A DNA stretch of 14,132 nucleotides from Bacteroidota bacterium (GTDB taxonomy: Bacteria > Bacteroidota > Bacteroidia > Bacteroidales > UBA1556), in the NCBI GenBank assembly GCA_003648395.1, contig QMPB01000050.1, positions 1 to 14,132 on the forward strand. The letters are read 5' to 3'. Of this stretch, positions 6,617 through 14,132 are shown one piece after another. A program made the translations under genes and the position numbers. The notes beneath the pieces were generated by a model, which saw only the letters and a program-made list of their open reading frames with translations, was not told where the DNA came from and searched no databases. Within the stretch, counting starts at the first letter, position 1. Each line of letters starts with the position of its first letter.

Positions 6617-7318
6617 CTAAGAAATTTCGTTTTGAAACATATCTTTAAGTTTATTAAGATCTTCTTTTGTTAAATCTTTACTATAAATCCTTACAACATC
6701 TTCTACTTTATTATGATGGAAAATAACACCCAATCCTGCATCAAAATTATTCCCTAGATAATTATGTCTTATTTTTTGAGCAACAACTTCAAACTCTTTC
6801 CATGAAATACTATTTTCTACATTAAAATAAACAAAATGAGAATTATCAGAGCTGTAATACACACCATCAACAAGTTCTAAGTTACAGAATTTCTTAATAT
6901 GAATCAGTGCTTCTGAATCAATATTTAGAGATTTTCTAAGCTTGAAACCCTCTTCAATAAGATACTCTTCAAGCTTAATTATACTATCGTATGTTTCAAG
7001 ATTAAATATTCTTATGGCCTTATATACTTTATTATTAAACTCAAGTTCAGCTAATGCTGCCGAAAATTCAAATTTCGCTTTCTTTTCTATATTGTATAAT
7101 CTACGGTAAAAAAACTCTAAAGTAACCTTTTCACTTAACAATATAAAAAGCGTTTCTGGCTTACTTTCTGAGGTAATAAAATTGCTGCTATAATAACCTG
7201 GGAATGGATTTACAGCCTCTAGAACTCCGGTATTTGAAATTATATGATGACTAAGTGTTTTTACAGTTTCTTCCTTAGTGATAATTGAAAGAGTATTATT
7301 AAATAATTGCTTTTTCAT
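6617..7318 (-). CDS. Uncharacterised 233-aa soluble protein
   Basis: I do not recognise a family. The protein has no signal peptide and no membrane segment, so it is probably cytoplasmic. Its composition is rich in Phe, Tyr, Glu and Lys, with mixed alpha/beta pattern: a central region of charged helices (FYRRLYNIEKKAKFEF, 69-84; IIKLEEYLIEEGFKLRKSL, 113-131) followed by short strands such as NSHFVYFNVEN. No catalytic motif (P-loop, metal-binding His/Cys cluster, HTH) stands out. It begins with MKKQLFNNTLSII at an ATG preceded by an AT-rich leader. It appears to be its own transcription unit: a promoter-like site lies upstream and a strong intrinsic terminator lies downstream. It stands between the exonuclease gene and the argS cluster on the same strand, but neither neighbour suggests a role. 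Confidence 0.75.
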   Translation of the reverse strand: MKKQLFNNTLSIITKEETVKTLSHHIISNTGVLEAVNPFPGYYSSNFITSESKPETLFILLSEKVTLEFFYRRLYNIEKKAKFEFSAALAELEFNNKVYKAIRIFNLETYDSIIKLEEYLIEEGFKLRKSLNIDSEALIHIKKFCNLELVDGVYYSSDNSHFVYFNVENSISWKEFEVVAQKIRHNYLGNNFDAGLGVIFHHNKVEDVVRIYSKDLTKEDLNKLKDMFQNEIS

Positions 7319-7346
7319 AATATATTATTTTGATTAATAACTATCA

Positions 7347-7378
7347 CAAATATACTAAATCCAACAACCTAAATCAAT
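7347..7378 (-). promoter_or_regulatory. Bacteroidota-type promoter for the 233-aa gene
   Basis: On the - strand TATATTTG (7354 to 7347) is a perfect TAnnTTTG -7 element. ATTG (7378 to 7375) is a 3-of-4 match to the -33 TTTG, with a 20-nt spacer. Transcription would start near 7342, giving a leader of about 24 nt. This and the downstream terminator frame the gene as a single-gene unit. Confidence 0.5.
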
Positions 7379-7427
7379 ATATATAAAGTGATAATTAACA
7401 GTATAACAACAAGATAATATATACTCA

Positions 7428-7997
7428 CTAAATTATTCCTCTTTTCTTCATTTCAAAATAGCAACGCTCAGTAGCTTCAATATCAGCAAATGCATTATGA
7501 GCACCTTCAAAATCTTCGCCAAATAACTTAATATGCAACTCCGAAAGTTTTGGCCACTTAAAACCATAATAACCTGGAATTTTACAGAAATCAGTAGAAT
7601 TAAGCATGGTACAGTACTTAGGTTTAGCATCAAAACTTGAAGCAATATTTCTTCTTATAAACTCAGCACCTATTATTTTTTCATCAAAACTAATATTATG
7701 AGCAATAATAACACTTGCATCATCTACTATTTCATTAAATTTGTTTAATACATCATCCAAAGGAACACCTTCTTTTACAGCTCTTTGAGTAGTTATTCCA
7801 TGAATATTAGATGCAGAGGATGGTATACTAAACCCATCAGGTTTAATAATAAACTCGGCAGAATCAATTCGTTCTCCTTTGTCATTACTCAGTATCCAAC
7901 CAATTTGTATCATACGTGGCCAATTATCTATATCGCTTGCTGGAGCTTTGTAATTTTTTGGTAAACCTGTTGTTTCTGTATCGAAAAATAAATACAT
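7428..7997 (-). CDS. DnaQ-like DEDDh 3'-5' exonuclease
   Basis: This 189-aa protein is an RNase T/DnaQ-fold exonuclease that would remove nucleotides from 3' ends with two metal ions. All DEDDh residues are visible: D6 and E8 in FFDTETTG (Exo I), D105 in AHNISFDEKIIG (Exo II), and H167 and D172 in HNAFADIEAT (Exo III). IHGIT (65-69) and a WPKLSEL helix (148-154) also fit the family. It is a stand-alone exonuclease with no polymerase or UvrC/GIY-YIG domain. It is thus either a proofreading-type subunit or a separate DNA or RNA trimming enzyme; the sequence does not decide. It starts 5 bp after the stop of the PD40/OmpA gene, which points to co-transcription, although the functions look unrelated. 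The ATG is preceded by an A-rich leader, usual for the phylum. Confidence 0.9.
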   Translation of the reverse strand: MYLFFDTETTGLPKNYKAPASDIDNWPRMIQIGWILSNDKGERIDSAEFIIKPDGFSIPSSASNIHGITTQRAVKEGVPLDDVLNKFNEIVDDASVIIAHNISFDEKIIGAEFIRRNIASSFDAKPKYCTMLNSTDFCKIPGYYGFKWPKLSELHIKLFGEDFEGAHNAFADIEATERCYFEMKKRGII

Positions 7998-8002
7998 AAT
8001 TT

Positions 8003-9970
8003 TTATTTAATGTCTATAATTTTAACTTCTGTTCTTCTATTCTGTTTGCGCCCTTCTTCTGTTTCATTTGTTGCAACGGGCTCATTTTCTCCATATCCCA
8101 TATATGTAATTCTTTTGGCTTCAATCCCCATTTTATCAACTAAATAATCATATACAGCTTTAGCCCTTTTTGTGGACAAACTTTTATTTTCAGCTTCTGA
8201 ACCTATATTGTCTGTATGTCCTCCTATTTCAACCTTCACTTTAGAGTTTACAGTAAGGAAAGTTTTTAATTTATCTAACTCTACAAACGACTGCGATTCT
8301 AACTCATAACTTAGCGATGCGAAAAATATGTTTTTAAGAGTTACTTTCTTATTAATATCAATTTTTTGTAAATATATATTCTTTAAAAATGGAGTATTTG
8401 AAGAGTGTTTATCACCCACTTTAAAATTTTCGGAATAATCTAAATAACCTTTTTTACTTACATATAAGCCTAGTTCAGCATTATTTGGAATTGTAACTAG
8501 AAAGCTACCATCACGCACATCTGATGTTGATTCTACAATAAGTTTCTTCGTATTTAAATTATAAAGCTGAAATTCTGCTTCCAATACTTTTTTCGAATTT
8601 TTTTCAGCAACAATACCTTTCATATAATTAACCTGAATTGGTCGAGCATCTTCGTATAGTTCAAAAGAATAGATATCGTAACCACCATAACCGCCTTGCA
8701 TATCAGATGAAATATATGCCATATTACCATTAGAATTAATAAGAACACCCATCTGGTTTTCATAATCGTTAATTGGGTAACCAAGATTTACAACCTTCCC
8801 CCAATTCCCATCATTATCCATGCGCGTCATAAATAAATCCATTTCTCCCATTCCAACATGACCATTGGATGCAAAATATAATGTTCGCCCATCAGCATGA
8901 ATAAAAGGAGTCATTTCTGAGCCTGGTGTATTTACAATATCACCAAGGTTTTTCACATTGCCATAAGTACCATCAGGCATGAGCTCTGCTGTATAGATAT
9001 CAGAATTTCCTCTACCCAATCTACGAACAAAATACAGAGTTTTACCATCCGAACTAAGACACGGATTAGATTCCCAGTCACCAGTATTTACAGGACTTCC
9101 TATATTTCTCGGCAAGCTCCATGTTTTCCCTCTCTTATCCGAAATATAGATATCACACCTTCCTTTACCATCATTTCTATAACATGCCGTAAAAACCATC
9201 TTAGTTTGATCAGGAGAAATATTCATTGCACCTTCATTACCACTTGTATTGAAAATATTATTCATACGCATGGCTGTACTCCATTCTAACTCATTACTAT
9301 TACGTATACTTTTATAAAAATCCTCTTCGCTATCATTTCTTTGCTCCCTAGTACTATTATTTTTTGGAAATCTTCGAGTTAGAATAATAGTATTCTCTTC
9401 AGTATTTATGGTATTAATATATTCATCGTGATTGCTATTAACAGCAGAACCTATATTTTGCGGATTATAATCAACGGGATTTGCAACACTCCATTTTCCA
9501 AATTCAGCCCTTTCGAGCCCTGAATCTACAGTTTTCTGATATCTTGGATTCTTTTTGGGGTGGTTATTATAAGCCTGAAAATTATTATATGCATCATCAT
9601 ACAATCCCATATTCATTTCCATAACCGACATAGTTAAAAAAACATCAGGATAGAAATTCGGGTTTACAATACTAGCTTTCTTATAATAATATAGGCTTTT
9701 CTTTATGTTATTCATTTCTGAATATATCTGACCAGCCATTAAGTAAGCTTCTACAAAACTAGAGTCATACTTCAAAGCATCATTCACTTCATAAATGGCA
9801 TTATTATAATCCTTATTATCAAAAAACACTATAGCTCTATTAAAGGCTTTCTTTGCTTTTCTTGATTTAGAGGTAAGATCTTGTTTATTATTATGTTGCG
9901 AGAATGAGTCTAAAGACACCAATAGGAATATTGAGGTAATAATAGTAATTATAACTACTAGCTTTCTCAT
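8003..9970 (-). CDS. TPR-PD40-OmpA outer-membrane/peptidoglycan protein, PorE-like architecture
   Basis: The 655-aa protein has a signal peptide (hydrophobic 4-20, likely cut after FS near 24). TPR-like helices follow (about 37-135), then a PD40/WD40-like propeller with repeats of the SPDQTKMVF / SSDGKTLYF / HADGRTLYF / NSNGNMAYI type (about 250-425). A carboxypeptidase-regulatory-like beta domain (about 446-535) and a C-terminal OmpA domain (about 550-655) complete it. In the latter, GGHTDNIG has D587, and R602 lies 15 residues on; they match the Asp/Arg pair that binds diaminopimelate in OmpA. The domain order is that of PorE of the type IX secretion system. PorE is a lipoprotein, however, and there is no lipobox cysteine here, so a paralogue is more likely than PorE itself. 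It would sit in the periplasm, tied to peptidoglycan, probably with the barrel protein encoded 25 bp upstream. An A-rich leader precedes the ATG. Confidence 0.9.
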   Translation of the reverse strand: MRKLVVIITIITSIFLLVSLDSFSQHNNKQDLTSKSRKAKKAFNRAIVFFDNKDYNNAIYEVNDALKYDSSFVEAYLMAGQIYSEMNNIKKSLYYYKKASIVNPNFYPDVFLTMSVMEMNMGLYDDAYNNFQAYNNHPKKNPRYQKTVDSGLERAEFGKWSVANPVDYNPQNIGSAVNSNHDEYINTINTEENTIILTRRFPKNNSTREQRNDSEEDFYKSIRNSNELEWSTAMRMNNIFNTSGNEGAMNISPDQTKMVFTACYRNDGKGRCDIYISDKRGKTWSLPRNIGSPVNTGDWESNPCLSSDGKTLYFVRRLGRGNSDIYTAELMPDGTYGNVKNLGDIVNTPGSEMTPFIHADGRTLYFASNGHVGMGEMDLFMTRMDNDGNWGKVVNLGYPINDYENQMGVLINSNGNMAYISSDMQGGYGGYDIYSFELYEDARPIQVNYMKGIVAEKNSKKVLEAEFQLYNLNTKKLIVESTSDVRDGSFLVTIPNNAELGLYVSKKGYLDYSENFKVGDKHSSNTPFLKNIYLQKIDINKKVTLKNIFFASLSYELESQSFVELDKLKTFLTVNSKVKVEIGGHTDNIGSEAENKSLSTKRAKAVYDYLVDKMGIEAKRITYMGYGENEPVATNETEEGRKQNRRTEVKIIDIK

Positions 9971-9995
9971 AAATTTTTTTTATTAAATAATATTA

Positions 9996-10883
9996 CTAAC
10001 GATATCTTTTGGATCGTTTTCTACCATATTTTTTACGTTGTTTCATTGCCTTTTTATTAGCTTTGGTTTGCATTACTACTCGCTTTCTTTTATTAAAAGC
10101 ACGTATGGACGGGTCACTAGATTTTCCATTATGACGCACATAACGATTACTAACGCCCCAATGACCAGGAAGCTTAAAAAAGTATGTAACACCTATATTA
10201 ATCATATTTAGACGTTCCGACGTTGTACCATCAACGGGATAAGCATCAACTTTATTGCTGAATATAACATGTGATGTAAACTCCCCAAATACGGAAAAGC
10301 TCTTATTTATATTATATCTTACACCAAGGCCAAAAGGCATTGTAAATTCTGTAAGTCTATTGGGGCCACGACCTTCTTTCTTAACTGTATAACCTTCTTT
10401 TGCAATTACAGAATCAGTATTCAAATCATATAATTCGCTTCTAATTTCAGAAAGACCTACTCCCAAAAACGCATATACATTATACTTGCGATACTTATCA
10501 ATACCAAGAAAAGCATTTGTAAGGTCAAATACCGCGGAAATAGAGTATTCAAATAAATTACCTTTAAAATATATCTTCTCTGATTCCTTAGTACTCTTCA
10601 TTATAGAGTACATAAACAAACCTTTAATACCAAAATAGGGATTAAACATTTTATCGAGATAAATTCCCAGACCTACTCTACGATCTTGATAGAAATATTT
10701 ACTAAATGGATTATTATCTTTAAAGCTATTTGCATTATCTGAGACGTCACCATTGAAACGAGTTGCTCCTACAAAGAAACTAGTATTCCAATGGTTGGCA
10801 AACTTATAATGGTTTTGTGCATTTACAGTAGTAGCTATAAATGTTATAAATAGAATAAAGATGTAGAATAATATTTTTCTCAT
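9996..10883 (-). CDS. Outer-membrane beta-barrel protein with basic C-terminal tail
   Basis: The 295-aa protein has a clear signal peptide (MRKILFYIFILFITF, cut after VNA near 22). About 215 residues of amphipathic strands alternating with Gly/aromatic turns follow, for example HWNTSFFVGATRFNGD, FGIKGLFMYSIM, YNVYAFLGVGLSEI, FGLGVRYNINKSFSVFGEF and MINIGVTYFFKL. This fits a small, probably 8-stranded outer-membrane barrel of the OmpA-like/PorG-like (DUF6089) type. After the last strand comes an unusual tail: from 261 to 295, 18 of 35 residues are Lys or Arg and none is acidic. In a barrel of this kind both ends face the periplasm, so the tail would reach peptidoglycan, the inner leaflet or a partner. 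The gene lies 25 bp ahead of the PD40/OmpA gene and likely starts the operon. The exact family is uncertain. Confidence 0.82.
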   Translation of the reverse strand: MRKILFYIFILFITFIATTVNAQNHYKFANHWNTSFFVGATRFNGDVSDNANSFKDNNPFSKYFYQDRRVGLGIYLDKMFNPYFGIKGLFMYSIMKSTKESEKIYFKGNLFEYSISAVFDLTNAFLGIDKYRKYNVYAFLGVGLSEIRSELYDLNTDSVIAKEGYTVKKEGRGPNRLTEFTMPFGLGVRYNINKSFSVFGEFTSHVIFSNKVDAYPVDGTTSERLNMINIGVTYFFKLPGHWGVSNRYVRHNGKSSDPSIRAFNKRKRVVMQTKANKKAMKQRKKYGRKRSKRYR

Positions 10884-10922
10884 GTAGTAACCTCTGTATT
10901 TTTACAGTAATTTTAAGCACTG

Positions 10923-10956
10923 CAAATTTAGTAAAAAAGCTTGCTAATACTACAAA
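10923..10956 (-). promoter_or_regulatory. Bacteroidota-type promoter of the barrel-OmpA-exonuclease operon
   Basis: On the - strand TTTG (10956 to 10953) and TAAATTTG (10930 to 10923) match both promoter elements exactly, with a 22-nt spacer. Transcription would start near 10918, giving a leader of about 35 nt before the barrel ATG at 10883. It is the best full promoter match in the window and is placed in the 133-bp gap after the glycosyltransferase gene. Confidence 0.6.
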
Positions 10957-11016
10957 AACTTAATAAATAACAATCCCTAATTACATTATTTTGCTAGAAA
11001 CATTATTGACATACTA

Positions 11017-12975
11017 CTATTGATTCCCTATTAACCTAATAGACTTCCCTAAAAGAATTAGGTCAATATTAACTCTATAGTTTCGTGCATAGGCAATATT
11101 CAAAGTTTCTATTTCTTTTAAATTAAATTTATCATTAGCCATATCTGAAGGATGTAGGATGCTATTTTTAAGTTTTGGAAGCTGAATACCATCAATTATA
11201 TCAAACCCTACAAATGTCTTTATACCAAAAATTACTGAAATTAAATTCTTTAATGCTCCAAATGGTTTTTTATAAATAAGAAAACTAAGCGGAAAAGAAA
11301 CCAACAATATTATACCTATAACGAAATCGAATAGTCTTTTAAATCTTTTATTTGCATCTTTATTAATAGCATTTATTTCAACAAAATAAATATCACTGGA
11401 AGTATTTATTGAATTAGAGCCTATAATATACATACTCTCTGATGGTGCTATTTTATACTCCATATTTGGAAGTTTCAGACTAGTCATCATATCTATAATT
11501 TGAGCTGCCCCAAAATCTTTTGCACAGAAAATAAGCTCGTCAATCTTATGTATTCTAACAATCTCTTCCAACTGCGAAACAATACCCAAAACAGAAGTAG
11601 AGTTTCTTCTATCAGCATCAGTATCAGTAAGTATTTTTGAGGCAAAAGAAGCATCTATATTAATCTGATCCATTAGTTTTAAAACTCTACTCGACTCATT
11701 ATCACTGCCAACAATAGCTATTCGTTTTGCTGAAACATTACCAAATTTAAAGCTTGAAAAACCAACTAAATAGGATAAATAACGCCATGCAATCATAATA
11801 ATTGGGGAAATAACTGCACCAAATAAAATTATAGCTCTTGAGAAACGATAGGTTTCTGGCAAGAGTGAATACACAACCAATGTTAACATAACTCCTATTA
11901 GCTGACCCAATACAATCCTATATATCTTAATGGGTTTAGAATAACCACCAGCATAGTATATAACAGTTTGCCAACCAGCTACTATCAACGGAATAAAAAG
12001 GTATAAGAATAAATTAGGATACTTCTGACTTTCTCCAAAAATAAGCTCTGCCCAATATTTTGCAGTAAGGATTAGAGCTGTATTTATAAGAATAAAATCT
12101 ATAGTAGATTCCAACATCTTGCGAAAAAAACTAGCAACTACAGAAATAAAAGCCCTAAGAATTATAGCAGCATTTATAAGAATGCTAAATAGTTTTGCAT
12201 TTTCTTTAGAATAGTGTTTTTTGGCAAATATCACCATTGCATTATAAAAAACATATACATAATTAACGGAGTTTTTCTTCGTACTTTCTCCCTTATAATG
12301 AATAATTCTAGTTTTAGGAAAATAATAATTCTTATATCCTCCCAAAATTATACGATATGACAAATCGATATCCTCACCATACATAAAGAAATCTTCATCC
12401 AATAAACCTACTTTATCAAGAGTGGTTTTACGCATTAACATAAAAGCTCCTGCAAGAATTTCCACTTCATGAATTTCATCATTACTAAGATGTCCCTGGT
12501 GATAGGATGCAAATTTCTTTGATTTAGGAAATATTTTTGATATGCCAAACATTTTATAAAAAGCGGACTGTGGAGTTGGCAACCCTCTTTTTGATTCTGG
12601 TAAGAATCTACCCTTTCCATCGAGCATTTTTACTCCCAAGCCACCTGCATCAGGATGAGAATCCATAAATGCTACTGTGGTTTCAAAAGTATCGGCTTCA
12701 ACAATAGTATCAGGATTAAGTAAAAGAATATACTCTCCCTTTGAGATTCGTATTCCTTGATTATTTGCTTTCGAAAAGCCAACATTATCTTTATTGGCAA
12801 TAAGCTTAATATCAGGAAACCTTTTTCCCATCATTTGCAGCGAACCATCAACAGAATTATTATCAACAACAATTATCTCAGTATCAACATATTTTGCAGC
12901 TACCAAGGCAGAATCAATGCATTGTTCCAAAAAATGTTCAACATTATAATTAACTATTATTACTGATAATTTCAT
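11017..12975 (-). CDS. GT2 glycosyltransferase fused to a degenerate polyprenyl-phosphate sugar transferase module
   Basis: The first 260 of 652 residues are a GT-A fold family 2 glycosyltransferase of the rhamnosyltransferase-like type: MKLSVIIVNYN, VVDNNS (36-41), LLNPDT with the DxD-like NPD (87-89), and MYGEDIDLSYR (198-208) with the likely catalytic-base acidic pair. It should add a sugar from a nucleotide donor to a lipid-linked glycan on the cytoplasmic face. The rest resembles the N-terminal part of WbaP-like sugar transferases: several membrane segments (about 264-285, 324-345, 354-372, 379-400), a Rossmann-like domain starting RIAIVGSDNESS (418-426), then FKRLFDFVIGIILLVSF (545-561). 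After that the usual catalytic core (Asp-Glu pair, KFRSM-type motif) is missing, and only an ending like YRVNIDLILLGKSIRLIG (633-650) is kept. The module may thus be a membrane scaffold without catalysis. It starts 14 bp after the AbgT transporter gene. Confidence 0.85.
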   Translation of the reverse strand: MKLSVIIVNYNVEHFLEQCIDSALVAAKYVDTEIIVVDNNSVDGSLQMMGKRFPDIKLIANKDNVGFSKANNQGIRISKGEYILLLNPDTIVEADTFETTVAFMDSHPDAGGLGVKMLDGKGRFLPESKRGLPTPQSAFYKMFGISKIFPKSKKFASYHQGHLSNDEIHEVEILAGAFMLMRKTTLDKVGLLDEDFFMYGEDIDLSYRIILGGYKNYYFPKTRIIHYKGESTKKNSVNYVYVFYNAMVIFAKKHYSKENAKLFSILINAAIILRAFISVVASFFRKMLESTIDFILINTALILTAKYWAELIFGESQKYPNLFLYLFIPLIVAGWQTVIYYAGGYSKPIKIYRIVLGQLIGVMLTLVVYSLLPETYRFSRAIILFGAVISPIIMIAWRYLSYLVGFSSFKFGNVSAKRIAIVGSDNESSRVLKLMDQINIDASFASKILTDTDADRRNSTSVLGIVSQLEEIVRIHKIDELIFCAKDFGAAQIIDMMTSLKLPNMEYKIAPSESMYIIGSNSINTSSDIYFVEINAINKDANKRFKRLFDFVIGIILLVSFPLSFLIYKKPFGALKNLISVIFGIKTFVGFDIIDGIQLPKLKNSILHPSDMANDKFNLKEIETLNIAYARNYRVNIDLILLGKSIRLIGNQ

Positions 12976-12989
12976 TGCGTGTTATTTAA

Positions 12990-14132
12990 CTAATTCATTA
13001 TATAATGAATACCTGCTCCAGGGCCCAAAGGTAAGCCTAATAATAACCAAGCTACTAATAATATTATCCAAACTACCAGAAACACCATTGAGTATGGGAC
13101 CATGGTGGCAATAATAGTACCTATCCCTGCCTTTGAATCGTATTTATGTACAAAAGCTATTATCAGAGCAAAGAAGCTCATCATTGGCGATATAACATTT
13201 GTAACACTATCACCAATACGATATACTACTTGCGAAAGCTCAGGGGAATAACCCATTATCATAAACATAGGAATAAAAATTGGTGCAAGAATAGCCCATT
13301 TTGCAGAAGCACTACCCATTAGCATATTAATACTTGCCGAAAGCAGAATAAACAATATCATAAGTGGAATAAGTCCAATATCTGCAGACATTAGTACGTT
13401 TGCACCTTTTACAGCGAGAATAATTCCAAGATTACTCCACTTAAAATAAGCCACAAACTGAGCTGCAAAAAACACTAGTACAATATAGGTAGAAAGAGTT
13501 TTCATTGAAGAAGCCATACCTTTCATTACATCAGCATCACTTTTAAACTTTCCAGTAGTAATACCATAGGCTAATCCTGATGATCCTGCAGATATAAAAA
13601 GCAATGCAACAACACCTTTAATTAGCGGAGAAGATAAAACTCCACCATCTTTACCTCTAAAAAAACCATCTTCGGGAATAATACCAATTAAAGTAATAGC
13701 TGTGATAACACCTATTGCCAATAAAGCCATCAAAAGTCCTTTTTTTTCTAATTTAGAAAGAGCATCAAAAGACTCTTCGCTATCTACATCACCTGTATAC
13801 TTACCTAAACGAGGTTCTACAATCTTATCAGTAACAATAGTACCTGCAATAGCAATTACAAAAGTTGAAACTACCATAAAATAATAATTTGCTGTAGGAT
13901 TAACAGAGTAATTTGGATCGAGAATATGAGCTGCTTCAGTTGACAAACCCGCAAGAAGAGGATCTACTGTTCCTAGAATTAAATTAGCACTAAAACCCCC
14001 TGATACTCCAGCAAAAGCAGCAGCCATTCCTGCAATAGGATGCCTACCTACAGCAATAAAGACAACTCCAGCTAAAGGAATTAGAAGAACATATCCCACA
14101 TCAGAGGCTACATTAGATAATATTCCTGAAAA
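12990..14132 (-). CDS. AbgT-family transporter, N-terminus cut by window edge
   Basis: AbgT proteins are cation-coupled inner-membrane carriers. E. coli AbgT imports p-aminobenzoyl-glutamate, while MtrF and YdaH export sulfonamide-like antimetabolites. The visible 380 residues are highly hydrophobic, with about eight or nine membrane segments. They show family signatures: [20 protein letters not shown] at the edge, then [20 protein letters not shown] with a Gly/Ser-rich re-entrant region. Near the end, [18 protein letters not shown] is followed by [18 protein letters not shown], the second hairpin region of the transport core. A GTG at 14097-14099 could be read as a start, but the frame is open and conserved up to base 14132, so the true start lies outside. 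Whole members have about 500 residues. The gene is followed after 14 bp by the GT2 fusion gene. The substrate cannot be told. Confidence 0.93.
   Translation of the reverse strand, partial: FSGILSNVASDVGYVLLIPLAGVVFIAVGRHPIAGMAAAFAGVSGGFSANLILGTVDPLLAGLSTEAAHILDPNYSVNPTANYYFMVVSTFVIAIAGTIVTDKIVEPRLGKYTGDVDSEESFDALSKLEKKGLLMALLAIGVITAITLIGIIPEDGFFRGKDGGVLSSPLIKGVVALLFISAGSSGLAYGITTGKFKSDADVMKGMASSMKTLSTYIVLVFFAAQFVAYFKWSNLGIILAVKGANVLMSADIGLIPLMILFILLSASINMLMGSASAKWAILAPIFIPMFMIMGYSPELSQVVYRIGDSVTNVISPMMSFFALIIAFVHKYDSKAGIGTIIATMVPYSMVFLVVWIILLVAWLLLGLPLGPGAGIHYIMN

Noticed and set aside
8003..9970. Calling the PD40/OmpA protein PorE
   Set aside because: Same domain order, but no lipobox cysteine and no other type IX secretion genes nearby, so only PorE-like architecture is claimed.
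9971..9995. Poly-T/poly-A stretch between the barrel and OmpA genes as a terminator
   Set aside because: There is no stem before it. On the coding strand it is a poly-A leader, usual before Bacteroidota start codons.
14097..14099. GTG as the start of the AbgT gene
   Set aside because: The frame continues to the window edge with conserved family sequence ([13 protein letters not shown]), so the gene is cut by the window rather than starting here.

Overview
The window reads as a piece of an AT-rich Bacteroidota chromosome. Three things point there. Promoter-like sites match the phylum's TAnnTTTG (-7) and TTTG (-33) elements. A-rich leaders replace Shine-Dalgarno sites. The gene content is also typical: a PD40/OmpA outer-membrane protein, an ATPase_2/DUF234 protein, Bacteroidetes-type DUF493 and arginyl-tRNA synthetase. 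Nothing fixes the order or genus. No rRNA, tRNA, CRISPR array, transposase or phage gene was seen.

Layout from left to right. (1) The 3' half of a long-chain acyl-CoA synthetase (+) enters from the left edge and meets wecB (-), a UDP-GlcNAc 2-epimerase, at a shared perfect 20-bp hairpin. (2) A 333-bp divergent intergenic region separates wecB from a STAND-type ATPase with a PD-(D/E)XK-like tail (+). Its right end carries a phased 15-bp array of TTACnGTAA-like sites. (3) A leftward housekeeping cluster follows: DUF493 protein, YbaB/EbfC-like protein, arginyl-tRNA synthetase, and a 106-aa unknown that starts 2 bp after argS. (4) An unrecognised 233-aa protein has its own promoter-like site and a clear intrinsic terminator. 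(5) A leftward envelope operon comes next: a beta-barrel protein with a strongly basic C-terminal tail, a TPR/PD40/OmpA protein built like PorE of the type IX secretion system, and a DnaQ-like DEDDh exonuclease. (6) A leftward pair enters from the right edge: an AbgT-family transporter (cut by the edge) and a GT2 glycosyltransferase fused to a membrane module. That module looks like a polyprenyl-phosphate sugar transferase that has lost its catalytic core.

Working together: wecB and the GT2 fusion point to surface-glycan synthesis. The barrel and OmpA-domain protein probably link outer membrane and peptidoglycan. ArgS, YbaB, DUF493, DnaQ and the acyl-CoA synthetase are core functions. I see no convincing complete new system. 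The least explained items are the operator-like array before the ATPase gene, the pseudo-sugar-transferase fusion, the basic tail on the barrel protein, and two uncharacterised genes.
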